From Ixodes scapularis (lineage: Eukaryota > Arthropoda > Arachnida > Ixodida > Ixodidae), in assembly GCF_016920785.2 (NCBI RefSeq), contig NW_024609884.1:32904080-32968079 (forward strand): a stretch of DNA of 64,000 nucleotides, read 5' to 3'. The notes beneath the pieces are model-generated. The model had not been told where the DNA came from. It saw nothing but the letters and a program-made list of their open reading frames with translations, and searched no databases. Both the position numbers and the translations under genes were made by a program. Below are positions 54,779-64,000 of the stretch, one piece after another (the first letter of the stretch is position 1; each line of letters opens with the position of its first letter).

Positions 54779-55140
54779 TAGGGATGTCGCGAACCTGCCC
54801 AGGTTTCAGTTCGACCAAGTTCGACTTTTTCGAAATTTCGACAAAGGTTTGACTGAAGTTCGACTTTTGTGCGCATGCGTAAAATAAAAAAAAAAAATCC
54901 ATTTGATTCCACCTGGCGGAGGAAAAGTGCAAAAGCATTAATAGCGCATATTTTCGCTTTAATATGGTGTAAACATTGGTAACCATTTTATAAAATATAA
55001 AATAAACTACTTTCTAAATTATTTGTTTCCCGAAATTCGAAATATTTGTGTAGAAGCCGGGCAACAATGTCCATAAGTCGAGCTTCTGCGAACTTCAGTA
55101 AAAGGTCGAAGGTTCGGCGAACCAGTCGAACCTTGATGTT
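54779..55140. repeat. Relative of the TTCGAA-rich hAT
   Basis: AGGGATGTCGCGAACCTG at 54781 matches the left end of the element at 11288, and GTTCGACTTTTTCGAAATTTC and AGTCGAACCTTGATGTTCGAC follow. The far end could not be found. Confidence 0.55.
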
Positions 55141-55433
55141 CGACGTTTCTTTCTTCTTCATCTGGCGCCTTCTCTTGCTGTCTCGGCGCAGTCCGGCCGT
55201 GGTCGGCGCCGTGTTGCGCTGGGTTTGGCGTAGACTAGGTGGCGTTGGCTCGGCGTGCCCGGGCACAGCTCTTTCTCGAGCGCTCCCGCACTTTCCGCGC
55301 TTGTTTTTTCCGCCGGTGCGCGATGACTTTGCGCGAGCCAAGCCAGTTATGCGGCTCTGCACCAGACACGTTCGTGATGGAAGAGTGGTGACCTCATGCG
55401 TCTACACGTTCTTTGCCACTTACGAACCAGTCA

Positions 55434-55540
55434 AGCCGGGGGGGATTGCCGCCATAAGCGGCACCCCCCCTCGTGACTGAGACTCCTGGTACCCGGGGCC
55501 CCCGGCACCCCCGGCCCCCCCGTTACTACGCCACTGCAGA
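55434..55540. mobile_element. End of a G/C-rich DNA transposon
   Basis: GTTACTACGCCACTG at 55520-55535 is a common transposon end (inverse CAGTGGCGTAGTAAC). The opposite end was not found. To its right LINE endonuclease sequence (minus-strand NNNISVLFTNIRSTMNKRD) is cut off at the join. Confidence 0.45.
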
Positions 55541-55640
55541 TAATCCCGTTTATTCATAGTGCTTCTAATGTTGGTAAAAAGAACAGAAATATTATTATTA
55601 GGCAAAGTATTGGTAGTAGCAGCCTCATCCCTCCTCGAAG
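55541..55640 (-). pseudogene. LINE ORF2 start fragment
   Basis: On the minus strand the frame reads ISVLFTNIRSTMNKRD, typical of the first residues of a CR1-type LINE endonuclease. Only about 30 codons remain before the DNA-transposon end. Confidence 0.45.
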
Positions 55641-56484
55641 CTTGATTAGGATTTACGACGTCACATTCAGATGAGGCAAGATCTGAGTCCTGACTGACGA
55701 GCGGAAGGTGCTCCGCGGTGCTGAGAAGCTGCTGGCTCGAACTGCTGGCTCTTGCACACTCGTTCAAGGTGTCCGCGTCTTCCGCACCTGCGACAGTCGA
55801 AGCCTTTCCACCTGCAGTTAGTTGCTGTGCGATACAGAAGTCCGCAGTGCTTGCATTCAGGCTTGTACCACTCCAGCTTGAGTACTTCGGCGTCCGCGCT
55901 CCGGCCATGTAAAACCTGCATGTGCGTTTGCCGAGGTGGCTTCCATTGCCACTGCGATTTCTAGCGCCTTCTTAACCTTCTTAAACGTCAGGCCAGCTTC
56001 CAACGGCAGCCACTTTTGAATGGAGTCACTGATGATACCGCATGCCATGCGGTCGCGGTCGCGTAAGGCTTCGTTCAAGGTGCCGCCGAATTGTCTGCGC
56101 CAACTTCTTCAGCTCGGCTACGAACTCGAGGACACTTTCATTCTCGTTTTGGTTTCTTTTCTGAAAACGGAAGCGTTCCGCGATGACGAAAGTCTTCGGC
56201 GACAGCTGCTCTCGCAATACGGCTACCAGCTCGATGTGCGGCTTACTGGGATGTCCGGAGCCATCAAACTATTTAGAATAGCGTACGTCTTCGCGCCAAT
56301 GAGGCTTAGGAACGCTGCCACTTGCCTTTATGGTAATTCGACCGAGGGTCGCCGTGGCGTCGCGGCGTCACTGGCGATTAATGCTGCGGGCGATCCTTCG
56401 ACGAGGACCGCGTGGCTGAACGCTCGTCGCCAGTTGTTGCGTGTCCGAAGACATTTATTCAACTGCCTGTTCTCGGTGCGATGA
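55641..56484 (-). pseudogene. Gypsy-type Gag with zinc knuckle
   Basis: Minus strand. After IGAKTYAILNSLMAP, one frame later, FVIAERFRFQKRNQNEN, VLEFVAELKKLAQT and, after another frame change, MACGIISDSIQKW and FKKVKKALEIAVAMEAT follow. A CCHC-like zinc knuckle (DCRRCGRRGHLERVC) is near 55780. These are capsid helices and the nucleic-acid-binding region of a Ty3/Gypsy Gag. Protease and Pol do not follow. The orientation is opposite to the Gypsy at 44-48 kb. Confidence 0.7.
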
Positions 56485-56576
56485 CTTCGAACGGGTCGGG
56501 CCGATTTTGTTACCGGAACAGATCAGATTTTACTTCCTCAAAGGGAGGGGGGCCTCAAGGGGGGAGGGGGGGGGGA

Positions 56577-58130
56577 TAAATACACTATTCATTGCACCAA
56601 AATAAAAGGTAAACAGTAAAATACTGAAAAACATACACTGATCACATTTTACTAATGGGACTTACAAATGTCGCGAAATTTATTGGTATCAGTTTTATGG
56701 ACGATCTGAGCGGGTAATGAATTCCAGTCGGCAATAGCAAAAGGGGGAATTTTGAAAATTGTTAGTTCTGGAGAAGGAGAGGCTGAACTTTGAGTGGATG
56801 ATCGCGGCGCTTTGAAATGTAAAATAAATCTTGAAGATAGAGACTATGAAATTCCGATGATAAGTAGTAGATCCTATATGAAAGAAAACAAGACGGTTTG
56901 GTTCTAACGGGTAAAGGTTTCAACTCCAGGCTGGTTTTAATAACTCTGACACTCTAGGTTCGTGAATAGTCATGCATGATGTAGCGTGATGCCTTGTTTT
57001 TTTGTTTTTTTATGAGGCCACCAAATGATGCTGGCGTATTCGAGTTTCATTCGCACAAATGCTTTGTAGGTGGTTAGTTCTACTGTCTGAGATGAGTGGA
57101 AAAGGTTGCATTTGAGGTATCCGAGCGATTTACATGCACTTGAAACGGTGTTATTGATGCGATTGTTCCAAGTGAGGTCCTCTGAAAAAAATTACTTCTA
57201 AGTACTTGTACGTTCGAGCTTTCTCTATGTCTTCGTGGTTAATGAACTATTTGCTTGGCGTGGAAGAAGGCTGACTGCCAAATGTTATAAATCTTTTGTT
57301 TGTGTTCAGTCTCACTTGCCATGTGCTGCACCAAAGTGAAATCATGTTGAGGTCTTGCTGTCGCGGTGTTTGATCTGGGTTGGTGATGCGCCGGTAGGTC
57401 ACACAGTAGTTTACAGAAGGTCTTATGGAGGATGTTAAAGAGCCCCTAAAAAGAAAAAAAAACGTTTTTTTTTTTCTTCTTAGCAGTCCGATTGGGACAC
57501 ACGTGTCAAAAAAAAAAATAATAATAATTTTACACGGCACGCGAGAGCAATTTTGACGGCGCGAGACGCGATTTAGTTGGCAGTCACCTCCTTTCCACTT
57601 GTTTTTTTTTTTTTTTTTTTTTTCTGCATTTCGGGCACGTGGAGGAGAGGTGGATCCGCTTCGCCTTCACGATCGAGATGGTCACTCCGGAATGACCGGT
57701 GACGTCATGAATTTCCCGCGAAGGAATTTCAAATAAATCTCTCGCCGTCCAATATTGTTGTTGTTGTTGTTCTTTTTTTTTTCGCATAAATTTTATTTCT
57801 TAACACACGTGTCCCAACCAAACAAAAAAAAAAAAAAAACATTCTTTTTTTTTTCTTTTTTAGGGACCCTTTTAGCTAAGTGGCAGGTCGTTTATGTAAA
57901 TGAGAAATAAAAGCGAACCCAATCTGCTGCTCTGAGGAACTCCGTACTTTACTGATAATTTAGAAGACTTACTCTTTCCGACATATGTAGCCTGTTTACG
58001 ATTTTCAAGAAACGTGGCAATCCATTGTATGATAACAGGATGAATGTTGAGTTGAGACAGCCTGTACAAGCTTTGGTGAGGTACGGAGTCGAAGGCTTTG
58101 GCAAAATCAATATGGCATCACAGAAGGTTT
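56577..58130 (-). mobile_element. LINE 3, RT and 3' end, split by a MITE
   Basis: Minus strand from 58130: CHIDFAKAFDSVPH (motif A), YGVPQSSRLGSLLFLIYINDLP (motif B, in parts), then after the MITE CVTYRRITN and LQQDLNMISLWCSTWQVRLN, and at the end WNSLPAQIVHKTDTNKFRDI with the stop near 56646. The catalytic aspartate motif (normally FADD) is degraded. By eye a CR1-type LINE. Confidence 0.7.
57437..57876. mobile_element. MITE in LINE 3 with TTAA-like flanks
   Basis: Left end AGAGCCCCTAAAAAGAAAA and right end CTTTTTTAGGGACCCTT are inverted, and both arms continue with GGGACACACGTGT-like sequence. TTAA precedes the left end and TTTA follows the right end. Without it the LINE frame is continuous from LPLS to SSIR. 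A TGACGTCA element is inside at about 57701. Confidence 0.7.
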
Positions 58131-58582
58131 GGAAGAGTGAACGTTTTCGTGCAACTTAGTAACAAATTAAAAAAGTTGCGTTTCACGCGAAAAACCTAAC
58201 AGCGATTATTGACCGTCGTCTTTGTCAAGTATGCTTACAAAAAAAAAAAAAAAAAAAATATTTGCATAAGTGGAAAAATCACGCTCCGCTGCGCTAAGCC
58301 TCTCAAAATTTCCGGCGCACAGCGCACGGAATATTAGAGCGAATGCGTGCCCGAACCGTTTAGCGAACCGGTTCGGAGCGGTTCTTTTCTTTTGCTCCGG
58401 TTCAGGTTCAGCTACAAAATGGCGCCGAACATTTTGGTTCGGGTTCTGTTCCGGTTGGGGCAAAATAAGCGGTTCAGTTCCGGTTATGGTTCGGCACCCT
58501 GTTTTTGAAGCATGGAATGCTTTTAACGGAACCCCCTAATCCCAGAAATTGGTCTGTCCGCCTCTCTGTGCATTTCCCTACA

Positions 58583-58690
58583 GAATTTAGCGGGGAATTT
58601 GCTGTCACGTGACCTCATAGTATCGTGACATCATGACTTGACACCGTGACGTCAGGGCACGTGACGTCACGATGTAGTGATACCCTGCTC
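58583..58690. repeat. Second CRE/E-box cluster with a CGCTAAATT-like unit
   Basis: AATTTAGCGGGGAATTT (58585) and then CACGTGAC, TGACATCATGA, GTGACGTCA and CACGTGACGTCAC. The same two ingredients stand together at 40331-40716, so both may belong to one repeat family. Confidence 0.5.
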
Positions 58691-59702
58691 TGGGGGGACA
58701 ACACTACCCCGCCCCGTATTGTTCTCTAGAAATTTTGGTAATCTCTGAGGGGGGGGAGGGCGACCCTCCCCCCCTTTTTTTTCAGTTCTGACGTAATGGA
58801 ATTGTTGCCCTCGGCACGTGCCAGACTGCTCATAAGTAAATGGCGAATGAAATTTCGTTAATTGCGGACTAAATTCCGCAATTCACGAAAGTCCGCGTTA
58901 CCAGCCCTATAACATCATTTTAGTAAACTTCTAGAAGCTACAGGTCGAACCCTACAGTTTGAGCATTCCTGTCGCGCACGTGCGCTCCTTTAGTACCGGG
59001 TGTAGCTCGAAACAACCCATTCCCGCTTGAACCCGTCCCATTTCGACCCATTCCCGAATCGACCTTCCCGTTTGAACCCATCCCGTTTCGACCCATTCTC
59101 GAAACGACCTTCCCATTTGAACCCGTCCCGTTTCGTCCCATTCCCGAAACGCCCTTCTCATTTGAACCCGTCGGGTTTCAACAGATACTCGAAAGACCCT
59201 TTGCGTTTGAACCCGTCCCTTTTCAACCCATTTGTATAAGACCCTGCGCATCGCAACCTCTTCGCGAAAAGTCTAATCGTTCTAACCCTGGTCTGCGCAC
59301 CTTTTCTGCTTAAGAATATATGTTCTGAAATATTATTGCATGCCAATGTTTTCTAAAAATATCCACCTCTTTCAAGCAAGCTTCAAAGTACTGTATTATT
59401 CTTACTTCAACCACCTAAAGCGTGTTTGCTTTTTTTATTTTAATATGATCCCCATAACGCGCACCCCTGAAACGGTCTATGCACACTCTGCGAAACCGTT
59501 ACTGCAAAAACGACCTTGTCGCTTTTTAATATTTCACTTCGAAATGGTATTAGCAAGAATCAAATTTTTTGGCTTAGAGTACTGGCTCAGATGAGTGCTT
59601 CTAAAGACACTTATAGTTTTTATGGCAGCCTTTTAATTCTATGAGATGGACAGCTACATTGCCGATCGCTTGTTTGCACTACGTTCAATAATGAAGTCTT
59701 GC

Positions 59703-59782
59703 GTACACAAGCACATTGGGTAAGCTAAAAATAGCGTCGCCATCGTGACGCTATTTTTAGGGTACCCAAAGTGCTTGCGTAC
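59703..59782. repeat. 36-bp hairpin inside the MULE
   Basis: Arms 59703-59738 and 59747-59782 pair with few mismatches (CTAAAAATAGCGTC and GACGCTATTTTTAG are exact) around GCCATCGT. Size resembles a microRNA precursor but it may just be a small foldback insertion. Confidence 0.75.
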
Positions 59783-59917
59783 GTTATTCTAAAACGTCAT
59801 ATTAGTGATCTCGATATCTTGGACAGCGATAAGTCAGACGGGGTGACAGGCATATGATTCCGACTTTATTATCTTTTATGATTTCAAACACTGAACACTC
59901 GCGCACACAGGAAAATA

Positions 59918-60170
59918 TCATAGATCAGAAAATGCCTTCGCCTTGTTGAGAAAGTCGAACAGGAAAATCGTGCCATCAGAAAGGCGAAACCCCAGTTCCG
60001 ATAGTTTATAGTCCTTGTTGCCCCACTTGAGCCCCCTGGCCCGCACGGCACCACTCTTTGCAAGCTGCCGCAAAGATACCCTTGGCAAAGCCTCATCCCG
60101 TTTGATCAAATCAATGAAGCTGTAAATGTTCCGGTGAACCCTCCCTGACGCTGTGTTTGTCTTACCAGGT
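59918..60170 (-). pseudogene. C-terminal part of a MULE-type transposase (tentative)
   Basis: On the minus strand a frame ends at TGA 59918-59920 and encodes RNIYSFIDLIKRDEAL, SLRQLAKSGAVRARG and NKDYKLSELGFRL. The pattern, an aromatic N-x-(Y/W)-x-FI-x-x-(L/I) followed by a basic repeat and a Y-x-L helix, is like the C-terminus of FLYWCH/MULE-type transposases. The catalytic DDE region is not present. An AG near 60170 could be the acceptor of a last exon. Its position between MULE-like termini supports the call. Confidence 0.45.
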
Positions 60171-60762
60171 CTCGAAGGTTGTTTCGGGAGAGGGAGAAGT
60201 GAGATCAGCAAGGAAAACAGACATTGGACACTTGAACCTAATCAACTGTTAAGAAACAATACAAACGAACCGACCTAACTGATAACAAACGATGGCCGAA
60301 GCGGGAAGGGTGTTTCGGGATGGGCGAAATGGGAAAGGATCAAACGAGAAGGTCGTTTTGAGACGGGTCGAAACGGGAAGGTTGAAATGGGAATGGCTCG
60401 AAACGGGAACCACCCTTAGTACCTGTGGGGCAGCGACGACGAAGATAGCGTAATCCACGCGCGGTGCTCAGCGGTGTTCAGCGCAGAAGGTGGGAAAAGA
60501 TGCGGACGACACCGACTCCCTCTGGTCAGGTTACGAAAGAGGGATGGTCGTTTGGTCGTCTTCGCAACGGTCCCTGCAACATGAACCTCTGATCCAAGAT
60601 CCAGTAGCTTTGACAGCGTTGCACACTAAGTATATGAAACAGAGTACAGAGGGAATACATTCCACTCCGCTCATTGGCATTAGACAGAACGCCTACAGCC
60701 CCGAATCCAGCCCTGACAGAGGGAAAGTCCGCGCAGTCTCTTTTTTTTTTTTTCTTTTTTGG

Positions 60763-61648
60763 CAAATAAGCTATCATCATCACCAGTCGCAGACATTTTA
60801 CGACTACGCTGACTACGCGCTATGCTAGCTCGCACTATAGCCTACGTAGTGCAGAAGGCAGCTGTCGAAGGTGCATCCATCCAGTTTCAGTGGATCCCTT
60901 CCCACGTTAGCATTCAAGGAAATGAGACTGCGGATTCTCTCGCACGTGCCGCTCATGGGGATGTCACACCAACAACTCCGTACATCCATATAATTCGTCA
61001 AACAGACTTATTCAAAAAGCCATTCAGAAACACCCTGACCCTGAAACTGCGGCTGGAACACCGCCGTACACAATTCCCAAGAAAAGCTTCAGCAGGCTGG
61101 AACAAGCTCTACTTCATCGGATAAGGGCAGGCTGCGCCCGAACCGCTTCTCGACTGCATCTCATCAAACGCCTGTCATCCCCAGCCTGCAGTGCCTGTGG
61201 TGCCACGGAGGACATCGAACACATTCTCTGGCATTGCAGAGCGGTGAGCAACCACCGAGAAACACTTGTGACCACCCTCAAACAGCTTAAAATTCTAGCT
61301 GGCAACACCAAGTCACTCCTGTTCCCGACAGGTTCGCGGCATTCGAGAACAAAAGCTTTAAGAGCACTGCTTGACTATTTAAAATCCGCAGGCTATAACA
61401 GCCTGTAATACGTCAGGAAAGGACCAAGATCACAATTAGCCACGCAATTCGTTCAATATTGTATTACAGTGTAAATAGTGTATCATAGTGTATCATAGTG
61501 TTTGTCACGCCACCTCTCCTTCAACCACTCTTGGTTCCCCCTGTCCCCCTAGCAAGGCGAGAAAGCTGACCCCACCACTGGGAGACTAACCTTTCGCCTT
61601 GCTTCTACCCCTTTTTCACTTTACAATAAACTACTACTACTACTACGC
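60763..61648 (+). mobile_element. LINE 4 3' end with RNase H and (CTA)n tail
   Basis: 5'-truncated near 60763 after a poly-T run. The element encodes RNase H and a terminal zinc knuckle, has a 3' untranslated region of about 240 bp with AATAAA (61625-61630), and ends in ACTACTACTACTAC. Confidence 0.75.
60822..61408 (+). pseudogene. LINE 4 RNase H domain and C-terminal zinc knuckle
   Basis: The frame encodes FQWIPSHVSIQGNETADSLA, the C-terminal half of a LINE-type RNase H with the conserved histidine and aspartate. A frameshift near 61105 leads to LLHRIRAGC, then CSACGATEDIEHILWHC (CCHC knuckle) and the stop at 61406-61408. RNase H removes RNA from the hybrid during target-primed reverse transcription. 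Belongs to an I/Jockey-type LINE with RNase H, unlike LINE 1. Confidence 0.75.
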
Positions 61649-64000
61649 CGGCGGTCGGTGCGCCAGCGCAAGCCAGTGTCTCGAGGTGTGAAACAACGTC
61701 AACTTCGAAACGATGCACACGATATACCCAAAACATTAGTTTAGTTTAGGTTTCTGAATTAGGCTTTTAGAAACAAAAAATCTCCCAAATTATCTTTATT
61801 TTGCCGTTTTGCGTTCAAGAGACAATCTGTTATTTTCTGTATTGCGTATGTTATTTCAGTGATGTGCGCCACTAGTATGGTGTAGTTTGGTGCGGAAAGG
61901 CAGCAGCCAGTACCATAAAGGCCCGCGGTGCCGAGTCTAGTGAACATGATAATGTGATGAGAATATACATGCATGATGACGACGACATGGATTGTTGGTA
62001 TTGGGGAGGATGGCAGTCCGATTCGCAGAAGTCCAGATTTCGTAAAGGTGGGTTGGGCGGGTCAGCAGCGAGCCATGGGGATCTGGCACGCCGTTCCATC
62101 GGTGCATGAAGGAGCCCTAGGAACATGATGGCCCTGATGCTCACTGGGGTCGAAGCATCAGGCTCCAAGGAGGTAGCCCAGTCAAATTAGAAGCTGCCGC
62201 TTCCAAGGAACCAGGGCTCAGACTGAGGCACCGCCGTCGCCCGGTGTGTCATCCTCTCAACGTCGTGGTCGTTGTGTTCTTTATTTATACGCGTATAGAC
62301 GCTTTACACACGCGCCAAGTTACAGCCGCCATTACTGACCTTCTCGTGTCTTACCGAGATGCCGAGCAACTGAAACGGTAGTTGACGATCCTTTACAAAG
62401 GCCGATGCTTTAGAAAAGGACACAGTTGAATCTAATATGGCAATAACCTGGCCTGCTATGGTAATGATGAAGTGAAATAAACGGAATAAAAGGAAACAAA
62501 ATCTGAAGGTCAGTTATGGCGGCGTCCATGCACAGCTGCTGAAAAGCGTCTATATATGTATAAATAAAATAAGATAAAAGGACAATCGAACGGCCAGCGG
62601 CGCGCCGTTCTAGTTATACACGCCTGAAAGAATTTTGTTCGGTTTGTGTCTGTAACCGAGCTAGAACATTACGCACAGAGGCAAATTCAAAGTAATAATA
62701 ATTGGGTTGAGTGTATATTTTTGTTTATGCAGCCTAGAACTTGGTCTGCCTCAACGGGCGACGAGTCTCCCAGCTGTACTACATGAGCAATTTAGCCAGT
62801 GCGGCACAACCGCTAGCCTGGGTGTCTTTAACGTCAAAGCAAAATATATACAATGCAAGTGTTTCTGACCCTACATAACATTTGCTTATATTTGAAATCC
62901 AGGGCACAAATTTTTATTTTAGACATCTAATTATTATATTGTCATATTATAACCGCTACATTCTTAGTCAATATGCTGTCACAAATGCATCGTACAATTT
63001 TTTTTTTTTTTGATAAGCCTATGTAAAGGTAGCTTGGCCGCAAGCTCTTAGTGCACGGCGGAGTGCTAACTTTACAGGGGCAAAAGGCAGGCCGAAGTTG
63101 AAGGTCTCGAGGAATAAAAAGTATTAATTAAAATACCGCACTTTAATTTATGTGCTACGAGTCGGCAGCTATTATATTTCTCGGGAACTTTAAGATTCTT
63201 CATTTCAGTGAGAAGAAATTTAAAATTTTGTACAAATGGCCCATAGGACCCAATGTAACAATATTATATCGGGCCCAGGAATAAAAAGTACACAATCCTG
63301 ATGTTCAAGTAGGTATTAAATAAGAGTGTATTAGTTCCCTCTATAGATATCGCGGGGAACTTAGAATTTCTGCAGTAGTTTGACTGAAATTATCATTTTA
63401 CTGTATTTTGCTGAGAATTGTCAAGAGACGGCGCAAGGAGACCATGTCCAGGAATGCTGGGCGACAAACAAAAATAACCTACAAGCCTCAAGCACGTGCA
63501 CCATGCACACGAGACACCTTTGGCCGGTTTGCAGTCTCTCGGTGATCATGAGGTAAGCACGAGTGAGTGCAAGCCTGCCAAAGATACGTTCACATGCTTT
63601 CGGCACGTGCTTGCAGCCTGTCAGTGTCTAGAGGGACTCTCCACATTAGTGCCGAAGAATGTAACGACCCTCACACATTGCACACTGCAAAGGAGTAGAT
63701 ATGAATGTTGGTTTTATTGTACATCCACATTCACAAATGGCTTACAGTGTATGTGCATATGTAAATACTGTTTATAAAACACCAACACTGGACACAGGCC
63801 AAACTTTTCCTGTAGCCAAACAACAGGACCTTTGTTTAGATTATTATAGCTTCATCATCAAAAGACCATTATAATCACAACTGAAGCTTAAAGCTTCTAT
63901 CCAGAAAGATTCCTCAGAGCTGCACAAGAGCTGCAACAAGAATTCGAAAGTATGTTGCCTTCAACCACAGCAACAGCATACAATTACAACTATATACAGA
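61649..64000. other. Region without a recognised gene
   Basis: Mostly A/T-rich with a poly-T tract at 62998-63011. No open frame or transposon end was recognised. The last 120 bases are CA/A-rich and may be exonic or repeat sequence continuing beyond the end. Confidence 0.5.

Larger units (their letters stand above)
58998..60415. mobile_element. Mutator-like element with tandem-repeat terminal inverted repeats
   Basis: Left terminus (58998-59240) and right terminus (60296-60415) consist of tandem, slightly varied TTTCGACCCATTCCCG units in inverse orientation, starting GGGTG. TTAGTACC is at 58990-58997 and 60416-60423; a ninth base may have mutated. The 9-bp class of duplication, the tandem-built termini and the transposase-like exon inside point to a MULE. 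The layout is the same as for 34367-35436. Confidence 0.75.

Noticed and set aside
55420..55908. 162-codon minus-strand frame as a single gene
   Set aside because: It is a chance fusion of Gypsy Gag in a wrong frame, a LINE endonuclease start and a G/C-rich transposon end.

Overview
The window looks like repeat-dense arthropod DNA, most probably from a hard tick. That is inferred from an intronless TRAF-like RING/zinc-finger gene of a type expanded in ticks, an abundance of Penelope-like elements (PLEs) with GIY-YIG endonucleases, CR1/Jockey-type LINEs, a Gypsy element and many short non-autonomous DNA transposons. No rRNA, CRISPR or operon-like organisation is seen. Host-gene content is low: one TRAF-like gene (about 52.4-53.4 kb), a broken YqaJ-type nuclease gene (about 2.1-3.1 kb, minus strand) and a possible two-exon gene end (20.76-21.08 kb). 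Almost everything else that can be identified is transposon, often several layers deep.

Layout. 2.1-3.1 kb: YqaJ nuclease remnant. 4.4-18.3 kb: apparently one LINE (ORF1 with a THAP zinc finger and an FP-type domain, then ORF2 with endonuclease and reverse transcriptase) pulled apart by insertions: a hAT-like element at 4797-8717 that itself holds a nearly intact PLE (4866-7838); a probable larger hAT-like insertion at about 8967-14788 that holds two foldback systems and a hAT (11288-14385) containing a further hAT (11394-12060); and a small PLE (15754-16362). A 5'-truncated PLE on the minus strand follows (18.4-20.3 kb). 21.2-28.4 kb is mainly featureless AT-rich DNA with striking hairpins.

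28.4-41 kb holds foldback elements, two copies of one repeat (A at 29.2-31.4 kb, B at 38.75-39.68 kb) in which B is the empty site for insertions in A, a foldback element with 9-bp target duplication (34367-35436) whose empty site is present at 50926-50934, a PLE fragment beside a (TA)33 tract, a perfect 147-bp inverted repeat with hammerhead-like motifs on both strands, and a minisatellite of palindromic units.

41.7-48.2 kb: a LINE carrying a TA-flanked MITE, fused to a Gypsy fragment interrupted by a MITE, a solo LTR and a hAT-like element, each with clean target duplications. 49.4-52.3 kb: a hAT-like element inserted just upstream of the TRAF-like gene. 53.6-54.5 kb: four ~220-bp tandem repeats. 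55.4-58.1 kb: Gypsy gag and a LINE on the minus strand, the LINE split by a MITE. 59.0-60.4 kb: a Mutator-like element whose terminal repeats are built of short tandem units and which keeps a transposase-like exon. 60.8-61.6 kb: LINE RNase H tail. 61.7-64 kb: nothing recognised.

The genes do not form a pathway; what they show together is a relative chronology of transposition, read from insertions that restore reading frames or match empty sites when removed in the mind. All family names rest on motifs read by eye; no search was run.
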